Shown in pieces: positions 54,874-64,000 of a stretch of DNA of 64,000 nt. Where the stretch lies: NCBI GenBank assembly GCA_023014485.1, contig JAJOZX010005780.1:62001-126000 (forward strand), in the 5' to 3' direction. Under the pieces are notes generated by a model, which saw only the letters and a program-made list of their open reading frames with translations, ran no database searches and was not told the DNA's origin. The position numbers and the translations under genes were made by a program. Each line of letters begins with the position of its first letter. The first letter of the stretch is position 1. This DNA comes from Bathynomus jamesi (Eukaryota; Arthropoda; Malacostraca; Isopoda; Cirolanidae).

Positions 54874-57800
54874 TAGCCCTGTTCAAAATCAACTTTTTCT
54901 TATTTTCATAGGTTTCTGTACTTTTTCCCATGCTTTTTGACCTGAAAAGGCCGAAAATCACAACCATTTTGACCTAGGTTGTTGGGAAGCATTGCCGCAT
55001 GGAGCTTTAAGTTTTCTGCCTTGAAATCGGCCAAAAGCACCAGTTCCGGGGTCCCTTGAATCATGTTTTGCACTATAACGTTTTATCTAAACAAGATAGA
55101 GCAACAAATAGGCACCAAATTAAAGTGTTTTTAATCCTCTTTCTAACTTATACAATTATGATAGTCTTGGAACAAGAAATGGCACATTGGTACATACAAA
55201 GATTTCAGAAATATCACAAAATTCGTTTTCTCACACTCAAGCAGACAAGGCGCCTTATTCATGACACAAATTTGAGATTAACATTTTGTCACAAGTCTAA
55301 TCGATCAAGAAGTGAAAGCATTACATGATGATTAATTTCATAATGACATTTACACAGTCAGTTGTTGAGAGTTTGTTTCTTGAAGCTGTCAAAGCGGCGT
55401 CTGTTGAACTCCATAGCTTGAAGGAGATAGTCCCTTTGCTTGGCATCTGTTGTTATGACATTTGCAAAGTCGCTCATCATCTTGACACCACGTTTCAGCA
55501 ATGTCATTCACCGCTTTCGATTCTTAACATAGTCCAACGCTTTTCTGTAGTCCTCATCTGTGGCCAGACGTGACAGGTTCCAGAAGCCACTCGGATCCAA
55601 TGTTCAGTGTGTCCAGCAGGAAATGTATTCTGGGCCAATGAGATCAACCAGGGTGGTCTTAGCTGTGACTCTCTGGATAGAGGCTTTCTGTTCCGAAGCT
55701 GTCTGGCTTCTCAGTGGCATGTAACTGGGCAGCAATGTCGTGCTTCAATGTGTCACTCAATCTACTGCTGAACAGGGCAAATGGCACGACTTCCTGCGTC
55801 AGGTACCATTGTGGTTTTCCATCTTATTAAGTACTGCATCAGCAAGCTCTGGGTCAGTTTTCTTGTACTTCAACATGTCCTGGATTAGACTTAGATCATT
55901 CACGGGAGCATCTGCAGCAGACATTGACATCATCCATACAGGAGTGTAGAACAGCGCAAGGAAGGTGTTGAGTCTTTCCAGCTTTGATACAGTGTCTTCG
56001 TCGTACTCAAGTTGATCTGCAAACATCAGCATTTTCATGGAGTACAGGTTTCTGGACATCCATCTGGCCTGATGAATGGCGCCTGGTCGACTCCAGTGAA
56101 TACCTCGAGGAGGCGTTCCTCCAAGAACAATGACTGTTAGTTCAGCCATTTCCCTGTAGTCGGCTCTTGGAAGCCTTTCTGCTGTTAGAATGTCTTGGAG
56201 TATTTCTTCATTGTTCTTCTTCTTTTCCTTCAGCCATTTGCTGTTGATAGCCAGCATCTTTGGGTTTTCCTTGGACAAGTCCGTCCAAACATCCTTCAGA
56301 TGCTCAAACCAGGGATTATCTGGCCCCTTCACCTTCCCAAACAGCTTCTCCCAAACTGCTCCTACTAGGATTTCCAGGATGTGATGTCGACAGGCCAGAT
56401 AAAACACCTTTTTGTTCAGCATTTTCTCTAGCAGTTTGGCAGCTCCTCTGTGAACTCCACTGTTACTGGATGTAGTGTCAAAAACAAGGGCAGTAACATT
56501 ATCCGTAAGTTCCCATGTCTCCAGTAAATCCATTGAAGCCTCAGCCTGAGCTGTGCCAGAAGAATTGTCGATGACAGGTACTCCCAATAACTTTCCTTCA
56601 GTGTATGAAGGTGGACCAGACACTAGCACAGCTAAAGTCTCTGAGGTACTTCCAGGTTCACTGCCCAAGACATCTTTGAGCAACTTTCCATCCAAGTGTA
56701 AGGCAGCGTACTGTGGGGGGTTTTCACAAAACTTGGACATGTGACTCTGGCTGATATTATACCTGGACAGCATTCTGTTGCGACGTGTTGTTGAGGTTGA
56801 GATGACGAAGTTATCCAGATCAGCCCCTCCAGCTTTCAAGGTGGCAGAAACTATGGCAGTAACTTGATTGTCTGATAAACCAAGACGATCAGCTGTATTG
56901 CAGATGACATCACATTCCATGACCTTCCTTGGAAACGTCAAAGTCACACTAGTCACAGTGTCTTGATGGTGAGAACATCCAGGACGAGGCTGATGGTAAT
57001 CCATGTCCTCTGTGTTAGCGTCGTTGTCAGTTGAGTCACCCCAGGTAATGTCATCCACATGAACAACTGCCTCTTGTTCTGCTGCAGCTGTAAAATAGTA
57101 CAACATGTTAAGACAGTAATTGTTAAGTACATGCTAAATATCGCAATGGAGTAAAACTTAAAACTTTTTGTAACGTTCAAAGTAATTAGTTTTACCTTGT
57201 TCTTGTCTATGCTGCAGTCTTTCATTCCTCGCTGCTTGCTGCAGGGATCTTGTCTCAAAAATCTTGCCATGACCAGACATATGACCTTTCCTCTCAGTCT
57301 TTTGGTCTTCGTAGAACCTGATATCCTCATCTTTCTTCTCTCTGGATAACAGTCTGTTGTTCTGTATTTCCTGGATTGCATCTGGAGCTCCTATATCGAA
57401 CAGGCTGTCTAATTCCAGCACAAATGCTCCTCTTTTTCCTCCAGGGTTACTTGCTCTTCCTTTGCTTTTCACCAGAGCACGATGTTTCTCATGTAGTTTC
57501 ATGAAGAGCTTCATTGCGTTGTACTTGGTCATTGTCTTGATCCTAGCCATCTGCCAGAATGGGATGATAGACTCAACTGTTTCATATGCAAGGTCTTGAA
57601 CCATGGGCCTCCCTGCATTTTCCGGTAAATTCTGAAGATTAAGGAAATACTGGAACGCCTGTCTGTTGGTGGGAAGCTGGGAACCACTGATAAAAGCTGA
57701 AGGGTATCCAACCAGGAAAGTTTCAGTGAGAGATCTGGTAGATGGCCCAGTTGACACCTGCCTGTGGACAGTACGTGGAGGTTCTGAGATATCAACTGTG

Positions 57801-58223
57801 CGCCCACGGAGCTCCCTCAGCTCCTTGCTTAATGCCATTGTGAAGTTGTAACTTGTAGATGGTTTTCTAGATTCTGATTGAGTTTCTGTTGTTTCCTGAA
57901 AAATGATAGATAATTATTATTATTATTATTAATTATTATTATTATTATTATTATTTATTAATTTTATGCTCTTTCATTTGATACCTAATTTGTTGCTCTA
58001 TCTTGTTTAGATCAAAAGTTAAAGTGCAAAACATAATTCAAGGGACCCCGAAATTGGCGCTTTGGCCGATTTCAAGGCAGAAAATTTAAAGCTCCATGCG
58101 GCAATGCTTCCCAACATCCTAGGTCAAAATAGTTGTGATTTTCGGCTTTTTCAGGTTAAAAACCATGGGAAAATGTACAGAAACCTATGAAAATAAGAAA
58201 AAGTTGATTTTTGAACAGGCCTA
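54874..58223 (-). mobile_element. DNA transposon with long TIRs and unclassified transposase
   Basis: Ends TAGCCCTGTTCAAAATC (54874) and the complement GATTTTTGAACAGGCCTA (to 58223). Inverted similarity extends for over 200 bp (shared CTCCATGCGGCAATGCTTCCC). The perfect 9-bp CTGGTACTT on both sides (54865-54873 and 58224-58232) suggests a 9-bp duplication, though local GGTACTGGTAC repeats make chance possible. Long TIRs and a 9-bp duplication resemble MULEs, while the terminal bases resemble hAT; the superfamily is open. Confidence 0.8.
55330..57838 (-). pseudogene. Unclassified DDE-type transposase, two exons, C-terminus broken
   Basis: Exon 1 (57838-57196) starts MALSKELRELRGR and ends at CAAG|GTAAAA. 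The intron (57195-57088, 108 bp) ends TTTTACAG|CTG and keeps phase (Ala codon). Exon 2 runs to 55799, giving about 640 residues in all. Visible motifs are YAALHLDGKLLKDV (Asp), ALVFDTTSSNSGVHRGAAK (Asp), FYLACRHHILEIL (a C..HH motif as in hAT/MULE insertion domains), WFEHLKDVWTDL and AIHQARWMSRNLYSMKM. Past 55799 the reading goes on in other frames (LALFSSRLSDTLKHDIAAQL) to about 55340, so the tail is damaged. The superfamily is unknown to me. Confidence 0.75.
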
Positions 58224-58431
58224 CTGGTACTTATTGCAGATTTGGATGTTGACGAAGCCAATGTAGCACCAAGTTTTACTTCACTTTCTTGGAATTTTGC
58301 ATTTTGGGATATAAATACTAGCTTTGCTGCTCTGTCTGTGCTTAATCAGTTTCTTTTGGCTGTATGGATATTACTGTAGGACCTATGTGCTAAATGATCT
58401 CGGAGGTAATGAAAGGGCGAAATAGAGGTGT

Positions 58432-58625
58432 ATGAGTTTGTGTGGGTATATATGTGAGTATGCGTGCGTATGTATCTGGAATTCTGGATGTATGCGTATG
58501 TATGGGGTATATAATAGATATAAATATGTGTATATAAGTATTTATGTATATATTGGTATATATGTATATGGGTGTATGTGTATGTATATATATGGATGGT
58601 CTCGGGGGGGGGGGGGAATATGTCA
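58432..58625. repeat. TATG-rich low-complexity sequence and poly-G run
   Basis: Degenerate TATATG/TGTATG repeats (58440-58595) followed by a 13-base G run at about 58604-58616. Open frames here are artefacts of composition. Confidence 0.8.
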
Positions 58626-59006
58626 TCGCGGGTCTAAAGGATAGTTAAGTGGGAGATTCAAAACCCGAGGCATGGATGGGAGAGTCCTGGAAAGGTTGGA
58701 CAATGGGCAGTCAGCTCCCAGCCAGTGTTCTCGCAAGTTTAACGGATCTCAAGATACAAGACTTTCAGTGCAAGAAAGAGGCCAGTTTTTTTCTGTAAAT
58801 AGGCTGAAAAGGACATTCTATACTGGTACCATATGGCCTATTTTATTATTTATTTATTTATTTTTATAATATATATCATTGCAAAAGTATACCTTATAAT
58901 TAAATTAGCAATATCTATATTAATTATTAAAAAAAACAAAAAAAAACAAAAAAAAACGACAAAAAAACAACATGGACATAAAAAAACCGGTTTTTTAACA
59001 TCACTA

Positions 59007-60615
59007 GTCGGGGGGTATAACCCAAGCGACTCCAGTGTAAAGGAAAGTCGGACGGCCACCATCTTTCCAAGGAACTTGCATAAGCAGCTCGTCAAGGCAG
59101 TAGGCCGATAGCCCGCCACCTCCGCCGGATCCTTCCCCGGCTTAGGTTTTGGGACCACAATCGCCTCCCTCCAACGGGAAGGGAACGACCCCTCAACCCA
59201 CATCCGGTTGAAAAGACCCAGCAAGAAGTGTAGGGCCATCGGGTGCAGGTTCCAAATAAAGTCACGGAATGTCATCAGGGCCAGGGGCGGAAGAACGACG
59301 GGTTGCCAAGGCAGCTCGAAGTTCCCCCATCGTAAAGAGACGGTTATAGGGCTCGTTCCCAGGTGGCAGGAACGTAACATCCGACAAAGGACGATCCGCA
59401 GCTGAAGGCGAAAGGGAAACCGCAGCAAAAGCCCGGCCAGCCGATCGGCCACAGCAGTAGGATCCGAAAGGAAGCCGTCCCCGTCCCGAAGGACAGGGCG
59501 ACGAGCAGGGACCGGCTTCCCCTCGATACTAAGTACCTTCCGCCACACAGCAGCAGAAGGGGTAGACGAGGAAATGCCAGACACAAAAGCACGCCAAGAG
59601 GCCCGACGGGCCAACTTGAGAGTCCGGCGGGTGCGGTGGAAGAGGCGCGTTACCCTCTTCCTCTCACACACCGCCTGGTGACATGCTGGAGTCCACCACG
59701 GGACGCTACGCGTCCGGGGGTTACCGGAAGATCGAGGAATACAGTCCTCCGCGACGCCCATCACCACCCGCTCGAACTCCAAGCTCTCATCCACAGAGCC
59801 AAAGTCCAACACGGAACGGGCAATGACGGAACGAGCTCTGAAGGATGGCCAGTCAGCCCGCGCCAGGCACCACCTCGGTCGAGGAGAGACACCCGGCTGC
59901 GGTCCGACCGGCTCAAGACAGACTGGGTAATGATCACTGCCATAAGAGTCCCCCAACACCCTCCACGAAAAATCGAGTAAGGCATCGAGGGACACCAAGG
60001 ATAGATCAATACAGGTAGATGAACCCGTGAGTTCGTGGAAATAGGTAGGTTCGCCGGAATTAAGGCACGCGAAGGAAAGTTCCTCCACTAAGGAGAGCAA
60101 CATACCAGCAACATTAGTCGACCAGACATCACCCCAAGCCGGGTCGCGACTGTTAAAGTTCCCGAGGAGGAGAAACGGTCGAGGCAGTTGCAACACCAAC
60201 TCGCGAACCGCGTCGCGAGGAGGAGGGTCATAGGGAGGAATATAAATCGAGCAGGCAGTGTACTGGCGATCTAAAAAGAGCCGCACAGCCTGCAAGGAAG
60301 TACGAAGAGGCACACCTCGCAAGGGTAACGAATGATGGACATAAATCGCCGCACCCCGCCGGCGTGTGTGCTCATCCGGGGTGCAAGGGAAACCAACATA
60401 GCCAGAGAGACGAGGGAGCCCCGCGCAGCCAGTATGGTCTCCTGGAGACAAACGCAGGAAGGCCGCTCGCTCTCCAGCAGGGAGGCAAGGTTCTCCCGGT
60501 TAACTAAAAGCCCCCTACAGTTCCAATGCAAAATGGAACTGCAAGGGGAAGGGACATTATAAGAAGCAGAGAAAGCAGAGAAATAGCCACGGACCAAGCT
60601 GAGAAGCAAACTCAA
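59007..60615 (-). pseudogene. I-clade-like LINE ORF2: endonuclease and RT start
   Basis: From 60615: ILHWNCRGLLVNRENLASLL and CVCLQETIL (endonuclease Asn and Glu). A frameshift near 60440 leads to GYVGFPCTPDEHTRRRGAAI, LLLGNFNSRDPAWGD (Asp/Asn) and YGSDHYPVCL (SDH). RT-leading sequence follows (VPWWTPACHQAVCERKR, FPSRWREAIVVPKPKPGKDP, YRPTALTSCLCKFLGKMV). The frame is then cut by the insertion at 59006 and picked up again at 54108. All endonuclease motifs are recognisable. Confidence 0.88.
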
Positions 60616-62560
60616 CGGTCCGTAACCAGGGACGGAATCGGCTTTCCCGACTCACCCCGGACGGGGAGGGTAGGGGCCACAGGGGGCAAGCCGGGAGACG
60701 AGGATCCCGATTACAGGAGGTCACAGACTCCGCAGCTGCCTTACCCGTAGTAGAACGAGAGTGGGAAAGTGGAACAGGGAGTTCAGAGGGGGGCTCCCCT
60801 GAGGGGGGGAGAGGAGACGACGAGACTGGCCCAGCCGAAACCCCCGACTCCCCACCAAAGGTGCGGCAGGTAGAACCAGATGTTCGAGGGCTCGTCACAC
60901 CAGACAAGTGCTGACGGGGGGGGGGAAGCTCCACCACAGGTGGAAAAGGTAGATCCAGGAGAGAGACCCGACCACTCTCAGCAGGAGCCGAAGGGAGAGA
61001 GACTCCATGAAGAAGGGCCAGGCCCCTCTCGACCGGGTCCACCGTGGGAACCGAGTCAGTAATCGAGGGTGTCATGGGGCGGTGTACCTCAACCGACACC
61101 CGGACACTAGTTGGGGCACCGGGAGGTGACGCCCCACCAACCCTCCGTATAGGTGGGGGGAAGTCCCGAGCGGATTAGGAGCGGCCGCCGCTTCCTCTCA
61201 GGAGAAGCAGGGCGAGTAGTGGTCATGAACGGGTCTGGAGGACTCCGACCACGGTGACGCTTCCTCCTCCCCTTCGGGGCATCACCTTCCCCACCCGAGA
61301 GACCGGTAGGCAAGGATCCAGACCCCTAAGGCCGGAGAGGGAGAAGGGGCACTTGTAGGCAGGGAATCAGACGGGATGACTGAAAGTGAGGCAGGGGGAC
61401 AAGAAGGTCCCGCGGCGCCAGGAGGACCACCAACCCCCAGACCTTCCAGGGGGGCACCACTCCGGTAGGCGCCGGGGTAGCACGGGAAGGGGCCCGAGGA
61501 CCCGCCGGAGCCAAGAGCCACAGCATAGGACAACCCCCGCCGCGGCTCCCGGTCACGGACCCTATCGTGCGCCTCCCGCGCACTAAGGAATTCGGTAGTC
61601 CTTAAGGACCGCACCTCGAATTCAAACTTGAAAACGGGGCAGTCCCGAGAGGAAGAAGGGTAGGCCCCCAAGCAGTTCGAGCACCGCGGGGTCTTCGTGC
61701 ATGGGGGAGGGTGCGCAGACCCACCGCAGCGGACACATAGCTTACCCTCACGGCGGCACGCAGAGTTAACATGGCCAAACCCCGGTTGCAGCCAAAGCAG
61801 CGAACCGGGTCAGGCACATACGGCCGCACCGAAAACTCGCACGACCGGCGATCACCCACGCCCCAGAACACCTGGGCCGGAGGCACAAGGGAGTCAAAGG
61901 TCAGGAGCAGACGAGCGGACGGGGTAAGAGCACCATCCCGGCGCGACGAAAAGCGGAAGACCTTCGTTACCCCCATGGGAGGCAAGATCCTCCTACAACT
62001 CGCCAACTGGGATTGACAGCAGACGGGAAGCGAAAATGGTGCCCTGACAGCTATGCAGTTGCAGATGGGGAGTCACAGAAACTCTGCAACCCAGAACATC
62101 CTGCAACTGTAGAAGGGACTCAGTCATCCCCGAAGAACGGGACTTCAAAAGAAGAGACCCATCCTTCAGAGGGCGGATATCGTAACGGCAGGGAACCCCC
62201 ACCGTCTTAAGACGCTGAAACACCCGTTCCGAGTTGCCCGGAAGGGAGCCAGCGGAAGGGCGGAGAACAAGGAACCTGTCCACCGGACAGAAATTGACAG
62301 CAGGGACAGGTCCATGTGTGTCGGTAACCGAGAGTGGGCGAGAGAACGAGGGCCGCAAAGACCCCGCCCTACGGCCACCACGAATCCGGCCACGAGAGCC
62401 AGACGCCACTGAGGACGAGAGGGGGCCATACGGCTTTAAGGTCAATCCAGCGGAGGCAGAGGCCGCTGAACGACCAGAAGTAGAAGTCTTATCCAAATCC
62501 AAGGGCGGGCCAGAGTCGTCAACAGGAGGGGATTGAAGTTTTGAAATTGTATCCGTAAAC
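60616..62560 (-). pseudogene. I-clade-like LINE ORF1 (RRM-like and zinc knuckles)
   Basis: On the minus strand, frames in series: VDRFLVLRPSAGSLP, CRYDIRPLKDGSLLLKSRS and RVSVTPHLQLHSCQGTIFA (RRM-like region of I-type ORF1). A frameshift near 62000 leads to GVTKVFRFSSRRDGALTP and SVRPYVPDPVRCFGCNR (first CCHC). Two further knuckles are spread over frames (a CVRCGG..H type and a CSNCLGAYPSSSRDCPVF type, 61780-61640). A Pro/Ser-rich tail reaches about 60600. The start Met is unclear; upstream sequence to 63050 looks like 5' UTR. Confidence 0.8.
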
Positions 62561-63051
62561 AATAGAATTACAAGAAAGACAGCCTCGGACCCAAGGCAAT
62601 GCACCAATTCGCCGCTGCATCCTTCAAGGCGCAGGCCCAACGTCCCGGGAACTCCGCTCCCCACAACCTGACTCGTTTTAAAAACAGCAGATTGGCTCTC
62701 CGGAGATTTGTCCGTTAAGGGCCTAGCAAAGACCCAATCCAGACGCAGCAGCAGTCCGGGCGCCCAACCGTCCCCAGAGCACGGCTCAGCCACGGAGCGA
62801 TGACCCCAAGACTGCAAAGTACAAACAGATGTGGGGGAGATACTACAATTGACAGAGGCCCAAGACCGAGTCAAGACAAGAGAAATTCCGGGAGATACGG
62901 AAAAAAAAGGGGAAAGAAAAGGAAGGGGGGGGGGGAAAGAAGCAACTAGGTAACTCTTCGCCCACACCCCGCGAGGAGTTGAGGAAACCCCAACAACCCA
63001 CGAGGTGTGCGAGCCCCCTCGGCCCGGCAAGCCGGAGTACCTAATCGAGGG

Positions 63052-63055
<4 letters not shown>
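62561..63055 (-). other. Probable 5' UTR of the I-clade-like LINE
   Basis: GC-rich stretch without stops in one frame but without recognisable motifs. It ends abruptly at the (TA)n run at 63056, which probably marks the insertion boundary. Confidence 0.45.
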
Positions 63056-63101
<46 letters not shown>

Positions 63102-63108
63102 TATATAC
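63056..63108. repeat. (TA)n microsatellite
   Basis: Long TA run between the LINE 5' end and the left arm of the inverted repeat at 63113. Confidence 0.9.
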
Positions 63109-63112
63109 ATAA

Positions 63113-63827
63113 TACACACAGACAGTGCATGGAACAAGGAACTCTTCTGGGATAATTAAATCCACTATAGTCCGAATAAGTAATGGTAAATGACAAATAC
63201 CATAGTTTTTCTTTTTCATGATGCTAGCCCGACGTGGGCAACGGGTCACTCGCAAAGAGGTCCCATAAATATAGCTTCCCTCACCAGCTATCTGCAAAGC
63301 AGACAGGATCCAGCTTTGGGACATGGATCTAAGGTTTAAAGCAGCCTAGCCCTGCTACATTTAGAACCTCAATATAAGCAAAAGACTCGCTGCCTTCACC
63401 ATTCTGAGTTCATTCCCATCTTGAAACGGACATGTGCCTTGAAAAGTGGACGCTCAATTCTGCCAGTTGAGGTTTAAGTTTTGGTTTTTGGCTAAAAATA
63501 TAATAGTTACCGCTTTTTCTTTGATGTATTCAATCTGACGTGAAGGCAGCGAGTCTTTTGCTTATATTGAGGTTCTAAGTGTAGCAGGACTAGGCTGCTT
63601 TAAACCCTAGATCCATGTCCCAAAGCTGGATTCTGTCTGCTTTGCAGATAGCTGGTGAGGGAAGCTATATTTATGGGACCTCTCTGCGAGTGACCCGTTG
63701 CCCACGTCGGGCTAGCATCATGAAAAAGAAAAACTATGATATTTGTCATTTACCATTACTTATTCGGACTATAGTGGATTTAATTATCCCAGAAGAGTTC
63801 CTTGTTCCATGCACTGTCTGTGTGTAT
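63113..63827. mobile_element. Foldback element with 288-bp arms
   Basis: Left arm 63113-63400 (from TACACACAGACAGTGCATGG to CGCTGCCTTCAC) and right arm 63540-63827 are nearly exact reverse complements around a 139-bp centre. The terminal GAACAAGGAACTCTTCTG also ends the short foldback at 50005-50110. No transposase; open frames across the arms are mirror images. An inverted duplication of a longer element cannot be excluded. Confidence 0.88.
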
Positions 63828-64000
63828 CATAAAAAACTCAGGGGACCATTCTGAGTTCATTCCCATATATATATAAGGCCTTTCTTGTATTCAGAGCTAC
63901 ACCTCGTCAGGGAGTGAAGAGAGAAGGCAAGATGCCCATAAATATATACAACGTAGCGGAAACCAAAACAATTAGTACATACTTAAGAGTTAATGAGAGG
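63828..64000. other. Right flank, nothing recognised
   Basis: GGACCATTCTGAGTTCATTCC repeats the sequence inside the loop (63400-63420) and the flank at 50124. The remainder has no recognised feature. Confidence 0.4.

Larger units (their letters stand above)
54117..59006. mobile_element. hAT-like element, 4,890 bp including a nested transposon
   Basis: Ends TAGTGATGTGA and TTAACATCACTA, with the perfect 8-bp duplication GTCGGGGG (54109-54116 and 59007-59014), interrupt the I-like LINE inside its RT. The interior is AT-rich. It contains a tandem duplication (54432-54625 / 54657-54873), a second transposon (54874-58223) and simple repeats. No hAT transposase of its own was recognised, so it is non-autonomous or strongly deleted. 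Confidence 0.82.

Noticed and set aside
58390..58644. Open frames rich in Tyr/Ile/His in 58.4-58.6 kb
   Set aside because: Translation of TATG-type low-complexity sequence.
61993..63324. 443-codon minus-strand open frame taken as one protein
   Set aside because: Its N-terminal part translates the (TA)n run and the arm of the foldback. Only the part after about 62560 shows LINE ORF1 motifs.
63615..63854. 79-codon frame with the same protein start as the frame ending at 63324
   Set aside because: Mirror image produced by the inverted repeat; no gene.

Overview
The window reads as arthropod nuclear DNA: a spliced, GT-AG intron-containing gene of the clip-domain serine protease homolog (masquerade / prophenoloxidase-activating factor 2) family, embedded in AT-rich DNA that is mostly transposable elements. 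Chelicerate or crustacean is plausible, but the sequence does not settle the class. Nothing bacterial or organellar was seen.

Host gene (2.5-32.1 kb, + strand). Seven exons can be joined with consistent phases (2522-2696, 4215-4366, 10658-10780, 13775-13896, 20542-20775, 31054-31246, 31981-32142), giving a secreted protein of 386 residues. It keeps the catalytic His and Asp, but the catalytic Ser is Gly (GDGGSP). It is therefore expected to be an inactive cofactor-type homolog. Its 1.2 kb of coding sequence is spread over about 29.6 kb because each intron has collected mobile elements.

Elements inside the gene. Intron 1 holds a non-autonomous hAT. Intron 2 holds two Penelope-like retroelements in opposite orientation, another hAT and tRNA-headed SINEs. 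Intron 3 holds a broken mariner and two near-perfect foldback MITEs. Intron 4 holds a nearly intact LINE with a 2A-like NPGP motif, inserted in an older copy of the same LINE. Intron 5 holds a mariner, split by an Academ-like transposon encoding an XPG/FEN-type nuclease, itself split by another copy of the LINE. Intron 6 holds a 5S-rRNA-derived SINE.

Downstream (32-64 kb). No second host gene was recognised. At 33.5-38.8 kb a LINE is split by a hAT with a perfect 8-bp target duplication; the hAT transposase has a single in-frame stop. At 41.0-47.4 kb a further copy of the 2A-type LINE is split by a multi-exon hAT, whose intron carries a small hAT MITE and a perfect 61-bp palindrome. At 47.4-51.8 kb there are foldbacks, a mariner remnant and LINE 3' ends. 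At 52.0-63.05 kb an I-clade-like LINE (zinc-knuckle ORF1, endonuclease, reverse transcriptase, RNase H; visibly GC-rich) is split by a hAT-like element, in which a 3.35-kb transposon with long inverted repeats and an unclassified transposase is nested. The window ends in a 288-bp-arm inverted repeat.

The value of the window is a stratigraphy of nested insertions, most with readable target-site duplications, plus one reconstructable innate-immunity gene. Most elements are broken. The closest to intact are the LINE at 15.6-19.1 kb (one 1-bp deletion) and the hAT at 34.3-38.4 kb (one stop). Family names rest on motif recognition only.
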